From assembly GCF_014652275.1 (NCBI RefSeq), contig NZ_BMYM01000001.1, forward strand, positions 1,426,001-1,490,000: a DNA stretch of 64,000 bases, in the 5' to 3' direction. Shown piece by piece: positions 34,569 through 43,195 of this stretch. The notes beneath the pieces were generated by a model that was not told the DNA's origin, ran no database searches, and was given only the letters and a program-made list of their open reading frames with translations. The number at the start of each line of letters is the position of its first letter. Positions within the stretch are counted from its first letter, which is position 1. Source of the DNA: Parahalioglobus pacificus (GTDB taxonomy: Bacteria > Pseudomonadota > Gammaproteobacteria > Pseudomonadales > Halieaceae). Both the position numbers and the translations under genes were made by a program.

Positions 34569-35346
34569 CGGTAAGATTAGCTGCCGTACTTTATGGATTT
34601 CAGACGTACACCTGGGCAGTGTACACAGCAAAGCAGAAAGCCTGCTGCAGTTGCTCAAGCGCGTGGAATGCGAGCGCTTGTATCTGGTCGGCGACATCGT
34701 CGATGTGTGGGCGATGCACAAACGTGTCTATTGGCCTGAGGCGCACAATCGGGTACTGCGACAAATACTAAAAATGTCCAAACGTCAGGTGGACGTTATT
34801 TACATCCCGGGCAATCACGACCAAAACTTCCGCGAGTTCTGCGGCAGCGAATTCGGCAACATCACCATACACAAACAGGTGGAGCACAAGACGCTTGCTG
34901 GCAAGCGTATGCTGGTGATGCACGGTGATGAATTCGATTATGCCGTTCGCTACTCACGCCTGAATCGCTGGATCGGCGACATTGGCTACGATCTACTGAT
35001 GTGGTTCAACCGGTATATCAATCGCGCCCGAGAAGCACTGGGTAAACCCTATTGGTCTCTGGCCAAATGGGTAAAGGTCAATATTTCACAGGCTGGCGAT
35101 GCCATACTGGCCTACCAGCGGGCAGCTGCCCACTTTGCCCGCGACAACCGCTTTGACGGAATCATCTGTGGTCACCTGCACTATCCTGTTATCAGCGAGA
35201 TCGACGGGGTGACGTACTGCAACGACGGCGACTGGGTCGAGAATTGCACCGCTTTGGTTGAAGATTGGGAGGGTGCTCTGCACCTGGTGAAAGGGTTACC
35301 CGTTATGGAAGATAGTTCGGAACTGGTGCTGGCGAAGGCGCAATAA
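34549..35346 (+). CDS. PlcP-like metallophosphoesterase (COG2908)
   Basis: A 265-residue calcineurin-like phosphoesterase: SDVHLG (metal ligands), YLVGDIVDVW, PGNHDQNF, MHGDEFD and CGHLHYPV supply the two-metal site. Automatic annotation would say LpxH, but GKPYWSLAKWVKVNISQAGD, WPEAHNRV and CNDGDWVENCTALVEDWEG are features I associate with PlcP. PlcP is the phospholipase C that removes head groups from membrane phospholipids during phosphate starvation in marine bacteria and rhizobia; this family call is from memory. Its start (ATG 34549, after GGGGAGG) lies inside the olsF-like gene, a 20-nt overlap implying coupled translation. The pair could replace phospholipid with ornithine lipid. Confidence 0.75.
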   Translation: MEAIRTDGKISCRTLWISDVHLGSVHSKAESLLQLLKRVECERLYLVGDIVDVWAMHKRVYWPEAHNRVLRQILKMSKRQVDVIYIPGNHDQNFREFCGSEFGNITIHKQVEHKTLAGKRMLVMHGDEFDYAVRYSRLNRWIGDIGYDLLMWFNRYINRAREALGKPYWSLAKWVKVNISQAGDAILAYQRAAAHFARDNRFDGIICGHLHYPVISEIDGVTYCNDGDWVENCTALVEDWEGALHLVKGLPVMEDSSELVLAKAQ

Positions 35347-35353
35347 GCACAGT

Positions 35354-35379
35354 GCTGCCGCCGGTGGCCCGGCGGCAGC
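35354..35379. terminator. Bidirectional hairpin between convergent genes
   Basis: Inverted repeat GCTGCCGCCGG (35354-35364) / CCGGCGGCAGC (35369-35379), 11 bp with a 4-nt loop, between the PlcP-like and SDR stops. No T-run follows on either strand, so termination may not be purely intrinsic. Confidence 0.55.
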
Positions 35380-35385
35380 GATTGA

Positions 35386-36261
35386 TCAGAGCTGCGGAAT
35401 CTCCGCTTGATCAATAGGCAACTCCGCTCTACCGATGCGTTGTGCGCGCTGCTGCAGCGTAGCCTCAGCATCCTCGACCCCAATCATGATTACAAACCGC
35501 CCCTCGCGCACACCGCCGAGACAGTAGCGAGCCAACTCGTCCAGATCCTGCACTTCCAGAGTCATGCCTGCGGCCTCGGCCGCAACCTGAAAATCCTGCA
35601 CCGTAGGCACGGGGTCGTAGGGTTTTTCCCTGGCCAGATCTTCAGGCCGGTTCCGGTCCGTTGTCCAGATACCGGTATCCAGCAGACCGCCGGAGGGGTA
35701 GAAAATCGACGCACCCAACTGGGTGCCCTCGCTCTGCAACTGCGCACTCAGGCATTCGGTGATGCAAGACACTGCCGCTTTGCTGGAGGCATATACCGAC
35801 TGGTAAGGCAATGGCGAGATGCCACCGTCACCGGATGAGGTGTTGATCACATGCCCAGGCTGCCCGCTCGCGATCATGCGTGGCACGAACACCTGAATCC
35901 CATACACAACACCCATCACGTTCACCCCGTGAACCCAAGCCCAGTCGTTAGGCGTGGTCTCCCACACGTTAGCCGACGGTGCTGCGACACCGGCATTGTT
36001 GAACAACAGGTGACAGGCGCCGTGCTGGTCGTAGACGAAGTCGGCAAAGGCTGTCACTGAATCGAGGCTGGAAACGTCAGCCGTGGTTCCAGTCACCTCG
36101 CCAAGGTCGGCAAACTCGGCCAGCACTTTGTCCAGCGCGCTTTGCTCCACATCACCGATAACGACCTTGGCACCGGCCTTCAGTAGTTCTTTCACCAGAG
36201 AGCGACCGATACCACTGGCGCCGCCCGTTACGGCCGCCACTTTTCCCGAAATGTCCTGCAT
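35386..36261 (-). CDS. Short-chain dehydrogenase/reductase
   Basis: A 291-residue classical SDR: TGGASGIGRS (cofactor loop), NNAGVA, a Ser-Ser in VINTSSGDGG and the catalytic YASSK. A cytosolic NAD(P)-dependent alcohol/ketone oxidoreductase of unknown substrate. Asp in VVIGDVEQ at the end of strand 2 favours NAD(H). It starts at ATG 36259-36261 after AGGACA. It is the last gene of the long minus-strand series, 125 nt after the tandem HCCA-isomerase-like gene, and may be transcribed with it or from its own promoter. Confidence 0.9.
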   Translation of the reverse strand: MQDISGKVAAVTGGASGIGRSLVKELLKAGAKVVIGDVEQSALDKVLAEFADLGEVTGTTADVSSLDSVTAFADFVYDQHGACHLLFNNAGVAAPSANVWETTPNDWAWVHGVNVMGVVYGIQVFVPRMIASGQPGHVINTSSGDGGISPLPYQSVYASSKAAVSCITECLSAQLQSEGTQLGASIFYPSGGLLDTGIWTTDRNRPEDLAREKPYDPVPTVQDFQVAAEAAGMTLEVQDLDELARYCLGGVREGRFVIMIGVEDAEATLQQRAQRIGRAELPIDQAEIPQL

Positions 36262-36386
36262 TATTGTTGTCCTGTGCTAAACGGAATGAGGCTCTGTTAT
36301 ACACCCTCATTCGCACAAGAGAACGACTTGCAGCAGCGGATTTCTGCAAATCTTGCCGGTGGAATAAAACCTTAGCCTGATCAGAC

Positions 36387-37751
36387 TCAGGCTTGCACCA
36401 GAAGCCGCTGTATCTCGCGCGCCATAACCCACAGTCGGTCCTGGCCCCAGGCCCAGCACACTTCCTCACCTTCGCTGTCTAGCAGGCGGAAGCTGGGCAC
36501 GCCCCAGCTACCCGTTTCCAACATTTGCAGACGGTTTGCTTCCAGTTCCTCTTCCCACCCACGAGACCCCAGATAACGTTGCGCCTCAGACCAGTCCAAA
36601 CCGGCCGCTTCAACGACCTTGCGCAAACCGCGATCATTGTTGGTGTTAGTCCCCTCCAGAAACGCGGCATTGAGGAAAGCGCTGATATAGGCCACTGACC
36701 TGCCCTGCTCTCTGGCCCATGGAAACAGAGAGTAAGCCTGGCGAACAGGGTTACCAATGGGATCATAGAACGGTCCAAAGCGGCCACCGCGGGCGCGCGC
36801 TTCACGGGCTGTGTCTCTGAAGATGTACATGCCCTTTGTCCGCGTCAGCGAGACGCCGCGCATAACCATAGGCAGCACCGGCTTCACCTCTAGACGTACA
36901 CCTGCGCGGTCGCACAGGGCCACGGCTTCGTCGAACGAAATCGCCGTGTAGGGGCTACGCAGAGACACATAAGCTTCGAGTGTCAGGCTGCCATTGGCCT
37001 TATACGTTCCAGGGTCTATGGCAGGCCTGGGGTAAAGCACACCTTCACCCTGTGCGCCAATCCCCAGCGACTGCAATCGCGACTCCAGCAGGTAGAGCCG
37101 ATCCACGCCCCAGTACCAGTCACCTCCGTAATAGAACATGCCACCGGAATAGTGTTTGAGTGCGGACTGATGCGCATCCCCCGCCTGCAGTGCAGCACGA
37201 GCCTCGTCCACACTGGCCAGCTTCAGGGTATCCAGCACACCCGCAAGGTCAGAGCCCGGCGTGAACAACGCCAAGCCCACTCGCTCGGCTGCCGCAGCAA
37301 ACTGTTCCACCGGCAAATCACAGAGTGCACGACGAGCCAGTTCCACCTGATCGGTGGTGGGCACCACCGGCGTCGAAGGAAAATGTAATGCGTAATAAGG
37401 GGCAACCAGTGCTGCATCGTAACGCGCCAGAGGCAGCAACATGTCGGGTTCGGGGTTGTTGCGTCCGTCAGCGCCACTCACCAAATGAATCTTCCATTCG
37501 ACGGGATACCTGGCCATCAGCGCGGGTAGGCATTGCGCTGCCATCACACTGTAGGGATCGTCCACCTGGTGGAAGTACTCGATGCAATGCGCCCTGCCCT
37601 GCTTTACCCGCGCCTTCTCAGCATCGCTGTGGCGACGTTCTTCAGCACCTTCGCGCACCATCGCGCTCATCACTCGTGACTGCATCCAGCGCGCAAGCGC
37701 CGGTGGGTTCATTGTGGCAGCGCCACCCTGATCTTCAAACTGCTCTGCCAT
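36387..37751 (-). CDS. Tandem 2-hydroxychromene-2-carboxylate isomerase/DsbA-like protein
   Basis: A 454-residue protein made of two thioredoxin-fold domains of the GST-kappa/HCCA-isomerase/DsbA superfamily. Domain 1 (about 50-235) starts HCIEYFHQVDDPYSVMAAQCL. Domain 2 (about 255-450) starts LTLEAYVSLRSPYTAISFDEA and has the cis-Pro loop TGSWGVPSFRLL. Both have an SPY[ST]-like site with Ser or Thr where DsbA has CxxC, so a disulfide oxidase role is unlikely. Family members act as glutathione-dependent isomerases in aromatic catabolism. No signal peptide. The single-chain duplication is unusual, since most homologues are single-domain homodimers. It lies 51 nt after the M20 peptidase gene in the same direction. 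Confidence 0.75.
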   Translation of the reverse strand: MAEQFEDQGGAATMNPPALARWMQSRVMSAMVREGAEERRHSDAEKARVKQGRAHCIEYFHQVDDPYSVMAAQCLPALMARYPVEWKIHLVSGADGRNNPEPDMLLPLARYDAALVAPYYALHFPSTPVVPTTDQVELARRALCDLPVEQFAAAAERVGLALFTPGSDLAGVLDTLKLASVDEARAALQAGDAHQSALKHYSGGMFYYGGDWYWGVDRLYLLESRLQSLGIGAQGEGVLYPRPAIDPGTYKANGSLTLEAYVSLRSPYTAISFDEAVALCDRAGVRLEVKPVLPMVMRGVSLTRTKGMYIFRDTAREARARGGRFGPFYDPIGNPVRQAYSLFPWAREQGRSVAYISAFLNAAFLEGTNTNNDRGLRKVVEAAGLDWSEAQRYLGSRGWEEELEANRLQMLETGSWGVPSFRLLDSEGEEVCWAWGQDRLWVMAREIQRLLVQA

Positions 37752-37802
37752 GTTTTATTCCCGTACTATTCAAGCTCAACTGAGTTAGCTATCGCGACGC
37801 AT

Positions 37803-39125
37803 TCACTGCTGCTGGGATAAGCGATACAGCACCACTGCTGCTCGCTGCGTTTGCGATACCAGTGTGGAGAGGTCTGCTATCTCGTCCACGGTGTGTCCAC
37901 CCTCTCCCATCAAACCCAAGCCATCCAATGCCATATCAACATACTCAGCGGCAAATGAAATATCGGCTGCTCCCGCCCGGCGCGGATCAACGGCAGTGAC
38001 ACTGCCGTGTCCCAAATCGCGGCTGGCGCTATCAAACATTGCCAGCAGGCGACGGTTGCCGTCCGTGGGCGCCATAGGGGGGTATGCGGGGAAAAACTCG
38101 AAACTGGCTTGAGCGTTTGGCCCGCTTTCAGATGCAATTTCTTGCATAGTGGCTATCGCCGCATCCAGCTGCAACTGGCTCAGGGCGCGAATCCCACCGC
38201 TCACGGTTGCGTGTCCGGCAATCACATTGTCTTTGCCAGCGGCACTGCCCATGGCCCTTACTCTGTCACGCTCCACCGCAGTACCACCCAATATCAGTCC
38301 CGGGTTAAAGGTCAGATTGGGCTCATCGGAAAGTGCTTCGCGCCATCCGTCCAAGATTCTGGCCGCCTCGAAAATCGCACCATTGCCAACATCCTCTCGA
38401 AAGATCTGGGAACTGTGTCCGCTGCCTGCGGCGATAGTGAGTGTCCAGCTACCCGCGCTGCGCCTGGCTATGACCGCGGTTCTTGGGTCGCTATCACCGT
38501 CTTCAAAACCCAGTGCCACGTCAGCCCATTGGGCCGCTTCAATCAATGCAGCATTGGCGAGGCTGTAGGGTTTACCGCGACGTTCCTCATCACCGGCAAG
38601 CACCACACGTACCTGCAATTGATCCAGCACTCCATTTTGCAGCAGTGACTGCAGCGCCAGAAGCATGACGACATTTCCACCTTTCATATCGGTAATGCCC
38701 GGACCGCGGGCACGGTTATCAGGCAGCAGTTCGTACTGCTGGAACGGACTGTCGATGGGGAAAACCGTATCGAGGTGGCCGATGAGCAATATTTTAGGAC
38801 CTTTGGTGCCGTGGGAGGCGACAAGGTGGCCGGCGCGCTCAAATGGCGTGCCATCGATCCACTGTGTATCAAAACCCAAGTCTGCGAACTGTTGCTGGAA
38901 CAGTTCACCGGTCGCCTTCACGCCGGCAAAGTTCATCGTGCCACTGTTGATATTTACGCTGGTTTCCAACAGCTCGAGCGCTTTCGCTTGTCCCGCCACA
39001 ATCGCATCGGCAATGGACTTTTCGGTACTGTCCAGGGACCAGACAGCGCCCGCGAGCAGCCACCACAAACCCCAGACCCAAGCAATTTTTGCGGGCAAGC
39101 CTTGACAATGAGTGTTCAGGTTCAT
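37803..39125 (-). CDS. Periplasmic M20 family metallopeptidase (glutamate carboxypeptidase-like)
   Basis: A 440-residue exported zinc peptidase. A signal segment (IAWVWGLWWLLAGAVWS) is followed by the M20 pattern: IGHLDTVFP (first metal His, catalytic Asp), GITDMKGGN (bridging Asp), LAGDEERRG (catalytic Glu and metal Glu), a lid domain with GSGHSSQ, and the last metal His in GEGGHTVDE near the C-terminus. It resembles carboxypeptidase G2-type enzymes, which remove C-terminal Glu or hydrolyse N-acyl amino acids. In the minus-strand series it comes 73 nt after the Rieske gene and might release an amide-linked substrate in the periplasm before uptake. Confidence 0.88.
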   Translation of the reverse strand: MNLNTHCQGLPAKIAWVWGLWWLLAGAVWSLDSTEKSIADAIVAGQAKALELLETSVNINSGTMNFAGVKATGELFQQQFADLGFDTQWIDGTPFERAGHLVASHGTKGPKILLIGHLDTVFPIDSPFQQYELLPDNRARGPGITDMKGGNVVMLLALQSLLQNGVLDQLQVRVVLAGDEERRGKPYSLANAALIEAAQWADVALGFEDGDSDPRTAVIARRSAGSWTLTIAAGSGHSSQIFREDVGNGAIFEAARILDGWREALSDEPNLTFNPGLILGGTAVERDRVRAMGSAAGKDNVIAGHATVSGGIRALSQLQLDAAIATMQEIASESGPNAQASFEFFPAYPPMAPTDGNRRLLAMFDSASRDLGHGSVTAVDPRRAGAADISFAAEYVDMALDGLGLMGEGGHTVDEIADLSTLVSQTQRAAVVLYRLSQQQ

Positions 39126-39198
39126 GCGCGATGGCCTCCAACCATACTGTGCTCGGGACCAGCGTTTGCACCCGCAACCGAGACGTTCAATATCGCCG

Positions 39199-40452
39199 TT
39201 ACTGAGCGTTAGCCGCCGTCATGGCGCGAATATACCAGCGATGAAAGGACATCAGCGTGGCTTCGAACTCCAATTGCAGAGGCCCTGGCCGGTACAACCG
39301 CGAGAGAACGCCAGCACGATTTCGGGAGATGATGTACTCGTCCTCCAGGGTTGTGTGGTGCCACAACCACGTCAGCTTCTCCAAGTCGTAGTCCCTGCCT
39401 GCCTGGGCTTCACCACTCACAAACCACACTACCGTCATATCGGTGAGATCTGGACCGAGGGGCATGAAGCGATACAACACGCAGTGATCGGGGTAATTCA
39501 GCATGAAGCTGACAGGGCCGAACTGAAAGTCGCCCGCACCGCCGTCATAGTCATGTATCTTGCCCATCAGCGGCGCCAGCGGCTGGCCGTCTTCACTGCC
39601 GGTGACGTTCCCCTCAAACAGCCCATAGCGTTGATGGGACACGCAGTTACCAAAACCCGTTGCCTCATCGTAGATCCGGTAATGTTCATCGGCGATACCC
39701 GGCACCCCGGTGACGGCCTCTGCACGCTCCCACAATGCATCCAGTTGTGGCTGCACCTTTGCTTGCGGATCCTTCAATGTATGAAGGCGCGCATAGGCCC
39801 GATGGGAAGGTGCGCAGTGATAGCACTCCAGATAGTTTTCGAGGCAAAGCTTCCAATTCGCCTGAACTCGGTAACTGTGGGAGTGCGCAATGCGCGCTGA
39901 TGGTAAATCGTAGGCAGCCAGCGCCGGCAGCACCGGCGCCACCGCCTGTGTCAGATCACTGGCCGCCGGATCAGCGTTGACAAACACCAGACCCTCCACG
40001 GTTGCCAGCCGCAGCTCGAGTAGGCCTAAGTCGTCCGCATTGAAGGCGGCATTGCCCTGCATCTCACGAGCGCCGCGCAAACGTCCATCATTGGCATAAA
40101 CCCAGCCGTGATAGGGACAGACAAAGCGCGTGGTATTACCCGCCGCCTCTTCGCACACGCGTGCGCCGCGGTGGCGACAGCTATTACTGAATGCACGCAG
40201 TTCCCCATCATCGCCACGCACAACCAGGATGGAATCCTCACCCAGCTCGATCGACACATAATCACCGGGCGTTGCTACCTGCGACACATGCGCGGCATAG
40301 ATCCAGCTTTTCAGCAGTAGCGCATCCAACTCCCGCTCGTAGGCCAGAGGGGAGCGGTAGAAATACCCCGACAGCGCACGCCCCGGTGCAGAGCCCTGCT
40401 CTCGCAGGGCATCGCCCAGTCGCTCGGCAGTATCGTCGGGCAGCGGCAGCAC
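39199..40452 (-). CDS. Rieske non-haem iron oxygenase, alpha subunit (betaine/choline monooxygenase-like)
   Basis: A 417-residue oxygenase. The Rieske [2Fe-2S] cluster is bound by CRHRGARVC and CPYHGW, near residues 90-115. The mononuclear iron site lies in NWKLCLENYLECYHCAPSHRAY (two His), with a third, acidic ligand expected in the C-terminal half. Length and motif spacing fit the choline, glycine-betaine and carnitine monooxygenase branch, which removes N-methyl groups as formaldehyde or splits C-N bonds. A reductase partner is not encoded nearby. It lies 5 nt downstream of the GcvT-like gene. The substrate is unknown; a methylated amine or ether is inferred from its neighbours. Confidence 0.88.
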   Translation of the reverse strand: MLPLPDDTAERLGDALREQGSAPGRALSGYFYRSPLAYERELDALLLKSWIYAAHVSQVATPGDYVSIELGEDSILVVRGDDGELRAFSNSCRHRGARVCEEAAGNTTRFVCPYHGWVYANDGRLRGAREMQGNAAFNADDLGLLELRLATVEGLVFVNADPAASDLTQAVAPVLPALAAYDLPSARIAHSHSYRVQANWKLCLENYLECYHCAPSHRAYARLHTLKDPQAKVQPQLDALWERAEAVTGVPGIADEHYRIYDEATGFGNCVSHQRYGLFEGNVTGSEDGQPLAPLMGKIHDYDGGAGDFQFGPVSFMLNYPDHCVLYRFMPLGPDLTDMTVVWFVSGEAQAGRDYDLEKLTWLWHHTTLEDEYIISRNRAGVLSRLYRPGPLQLEFEATLMSFHRWYIRAMTAANAQ

Positions 40453-40457
40453 GGTGA

Positions 40458-41642
40458 CTACAGCGCCGGCGCGGGTGTTTGGCGGCGCCGCGGCGGATCA
40501 AAGGGCGCGCGATCTATGGCCACACAGGGGGCAAGCACTTTGTTCCATCGCAGCTCGCGCTCATAGTAGATTTCTGCGACCAGGCCAGTCAGGGAGGCAT
40601 CCGCCGGCAACTCCAACTGGGCAAACGCAAGATTGGTTTTCGCCGTGGGACACCAGGCCGCCGATGTGACCGTGCCGACCACCTTCCCGTGCTGCAGGAT
40701 GAAGCTGTGATGCGCGGGCTTGTTCCCGTCCACATCCAGCATCACGTAGCGATAGCGGGAACCCGCGTCACGCTCCGCCAGCAATGCCTTGCGGCCGTTG
40801 AACCGCGGTTTGTCAAAGTCCACCAGCCAGCCCAGTCCAAGCTCGAAAGGCGAACGGGTACAGCCGCGCCGGACGGCGGTTTCCGCCGGCACAAAATCGA
40901 CACCTGCTTGCAGAAAGCCTGCTTCAATACGGGCAATCTCCAGCGCCTCTGTGCCAATGGCTTTAATCAGGTAGGGTTCCCCTGCTGCAAACAAGGCATC
41001 CCATAAGGCCTCACCGGCGGACGTGTCTATCCAGAGCTCATAGCCCAAGTCACCGGTGAAGCCCGTTCTGCTGACGGTGAGAGTCTGGCCCTGGAAGCTC
41101 ACCTCAAGAATGCCAAAGGGTTTGAGCGACTCCAGTCCGGTCACACCCATGGCCGTGAGCACGGTGCATGAGGTTGGCCCCTGTACCGCCAGTGCAGCCA
41201 CAGTGCCCGTTTCATCTTCGATGGCAACATCAAAGCCCAGACTGGACCAGTACAGCCATTCGTAGGCGCGGGTATAGCTGCACAGCCGATAATCGTTGTC
41301 GCCAAGATGAAACAGTGTGCCGTCGTCCATCACCTGGCCGGCATCGTCACACCAGATGCAGTACCCCACCCTGCCGTTCTTGATCTTGGCCACGTCACGC
41401 GTGAGTACACGGTTCAAAAAGGCTTCGGCATCCGGCCCAGTAACGCGGTACTTATTCATGGGGCTCAGATCGAAGACGGCCGTTGTACTGCGAATCGCAA
41501 AGTACTCCAGCTCAATATCGGTATAAGCCTCGGGTTTCAGGTAACCGTTCCAGCCTCCCCAGGCATGCAACAGATTGTGCTGTTGCTGGCGACTGTGAAA
41601 CGCGGTGGGCAGGTATATGGGTTCGTCCTGATGCGGGTTCAT
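40458..41642 (-). CDS. GcvT-like tetrahydrofolate-dependent methyl/aminomethyl transferase
   Basis: A 394-residue protein of the glycine-cleavage T-protein family: MNKYRVTGPDAEAFL, the folate-site Asp in GQVMDDGTLF, SRTGFTGDLGYELW and GTEALEIARIEAG. Family members pass a one-carbon unit from a methylated or aminomethyl substrate to tetrahydrofolate (GcvT, dimethylglycine and sarcosine oxidases, DMSP or aryl-ether demethylases). It is not a canonical GcvT: no gcvH or gcvP is near, and it is flanked by a Rieske oxygenase and two flavoproteins. Its start overlaps the stop of the flavoprotein gene by 4 nt (ATGA), indicating coupled translation in the operon. Confidence 0.88.
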   Translation of the reverse strand: MNPHQDEPIYLPTAFHSRQQQHNLLHAWGGWNGYLKPEAYTDIELEYFAIRSTTAVFDLSPMNKYRVTGPDAEAFLNRVLTRDVAKIKNGRVGYCIWCDDAGQVMDDGTLFHLGDNDYRLCSYTRAYEWLYWSSLGFDVAIEDETGTVAALAVQGPTSCTVLTAMGVTGLESLKPFGILEVSFQGQTLTVSRTGFTGDLGYELWIDTSAGEALWDALFAAGEPYLIKAIGTEALEIARIEAGFLQAGVDFVPAETAVRRGCTRSPFELGLGWLVDFDKPRFNGRKALLAERDAGSRYRYVMLDVDGNKPAHHSFILQHGKVVGTVTSAAWCPTAKTNLAFAQLELPADASLTGLVAEIYYERELRWNKVLAPCVAIDRAPFDPPRRRQTPAPAL

Positions 41643-43195
41643 GATTGCTTCTCCATCTTCAGGATCGTATCGGCGGCGTTGCGGCCGGGCAAACCACTGA
41701 GATTACCGCCCGGGTGACTGCCCGCGCCGCACAGGTACAAACCGGGCACCGATGCGTCATAGCGAGCGGCGGCCGGGAAGGGTCGCATCATGAGCACCTG
41801 ATCCAGACTGATCTCAACATGATCCCAGTGCCCACCCTGAACGCGGTACTGCTGCTCCAGATCGGCCGGCGTCAATATCTCTGCGGCCACAATGTGCTCG
41901 CGTATGTCAGGGGCATACTGCGCCAGGCAATCGATCCAGTCAGACAACGCCCGCTCACGCTGCGTCGACCAGCCCCCGGCGGGGCTGTGGCTAACGTGCT
42001 GCACAATGGCAGACAACACATGCTGGCCATCGGGTGCCAGTGAGGGGTCGTTCACACTGGGGATGCTGATATCCATCGTGGGCAGTGACGCGTACTCGCC
42101 GTACTTCACCGGATTAAAGGCGCGCTCTACATAGTTTGGGTCCGGGGCAATCAACAGCCGCTGACCGAGCTGCGAGGCGTCGAGGCCAGTAAAGTTCGGT
42201 AAGCCACTGAGCGCCAAATGCAACTTTGCCGTCCCGCTCTTTATGCGAATCTGGGACACCCGGCGCGCAGTATCGGTCTCAACTTTGGCAAGGCCCAGCA
42301 GTGATTCAAAGGTGGTCACCGGATCGACGCTGGAGACAACACAGCCGGCACGCAACTCGGTGCCATCCGCCAGTTGAACACCCTCTACGCAATCGCCCGG
42401 CATAATCAGACTCTGGACCTCGGCACCGTAACGCAGTGTGACGCCGGCTGCCTGAGCGGCGTTCGCCAACGCGGTTCCCAGTCCAGCCATACCACCGCGA
42501 ACCTGACTCACTTCCCCGCCCCATGCCCACTGCAGCTTGCGCTGCAGCAAGGTGAACACGGTATTGGGGGAACGTGGCCCGAAGTGAGTGCCCTGCACCG
42601 CCTCAAGCGAGAGCATGCCTTTTAACAGGGGGCTTTCAAACCGCTCCTGCAAAAGGTCGTATACATTGTTCAGCGCCTGGCGCAGCAGCTCGCTCATGTC
42701 GTCGCTGCCCATGAGCCTTAGGCGAAGTCCCAGATCTGCCAGAGCAAGCTTGTCACGCAGCTTCCCTTCCACAAGGTAAGGCGGCGGCCGCTTGGAGAGA
42801 CGCAGCAACAGGCGATTCACCTTTGACAGCAATCGATACAGTTCGGCAAAGGCAGCGCGATCGGCATCAGAAATTTCACCGCTAACCTCGCCCTGCTTTA
42901 GGCTAATCGTATTCCCGTCTGCAGACAGACCGATACTGGTGAGGTCTGTGGCGGCGAGTTCCAGGCCGTGCTGCTCTAACTTCAATTCCCGAATCAATTG
43001 TGGCGAGAACTGGGTCAGCCACTGGGCACAACCCGGCACCTGAAAACCCGGCGCTATCTCGCGATTCACCGCCATACCGCCGGGCTGCTCACCGGCCTCG
43101 AGCACCATCACACTGCGACCCGCACTGGCAAGCTGCGTTGCACAGACCAGGCCGTTATGCCCGGCACCGATCACTAAAACGTCGACATCAGTCAT
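41639..43195 (-). CDS. FAD-dependent oxidoreductase, phytoene-desaturase/PYROXD2-like (second copy)
   Basis: A 518-residue flavoprotein. The N-terminal FAD-binding motif DVLVIGAGHNGLVCATQL (GxGxxG) and the C-terminal signature VPGLYLCGAGSHPGGNLSG place it in the phytoene-desaturase/PYROXD2 group of amine-oxidase-fold enzymes. It is a paralogue of the adjacent gene. I start it at ATG 43193-43195, because GGAGGG precedes it at the right distance; it overlaps the upstream stop by 8 nt. Carotenoid synthesis genes are absent, so a catabolic oxidation, perhaps of an amine or a saturated ring, is more likely. Confidence 0.85.
   Translation of the reverse strand: MTDVDVLVIGAGHNGLVCATQLASAGRSVMVLEAGEQPGGMAVNREIAPGFQVPGCAQWLTQFSPQLIRELKLEQHGLELAATDLTSIGLSADGNTISLKQGEVSGEISDADRAAFAELYRLLSKVNRLLLRLSKRPPPYLVEGKLRDKLALADLGLRLRLMGSDDMSELLRQALNNVYDLLQERFESPLLKGMLSLEAVQGTHFGPRSPNTVFTLLQRKLQWAWGGEVSQVRGGMAGLGTALANAAQAAGVTLRYGAEVQSLIMPGDCVEGVQLADGTELRAGCVVSSVDPVTTFESLLGLAKVETDTARRVSQIRIKSGTAKLHLALSGLPNFTGLDASQLGQRLLIAPDPNYVERAFNPVKYGEYASLPTMDISIPSVNDPSLAPDGQHVLSAIVQHVSHSPAGGWSTQRERALSDWIDCLAQYAPDIREHIVAAEILTPADLEQQYRVQGGHWDHVEISLDQVLMMRPFPAAARYDASVPGLYLCGAGSHPGGNLSGLPGRNAADTILKMEKQS

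Noticed and set aside
34549-35346. Annotation as LpxH (UDP-2,3-diacylglucosamine diphosphatase)
   Set aside because: The family is right, but the PYWSLAKW and GDWVENCTALVE segments and the OlsF-like partner fit PlcP better. Not excluded until a tree is made.
40458-41642. Canonical glycine-cleavage GcvT or DMSP demethylase DmdA
   Set aside because: No gcvH or gcvP next to it, and the sequence does not show the DmdA pattern I know; left as GcvT-like.
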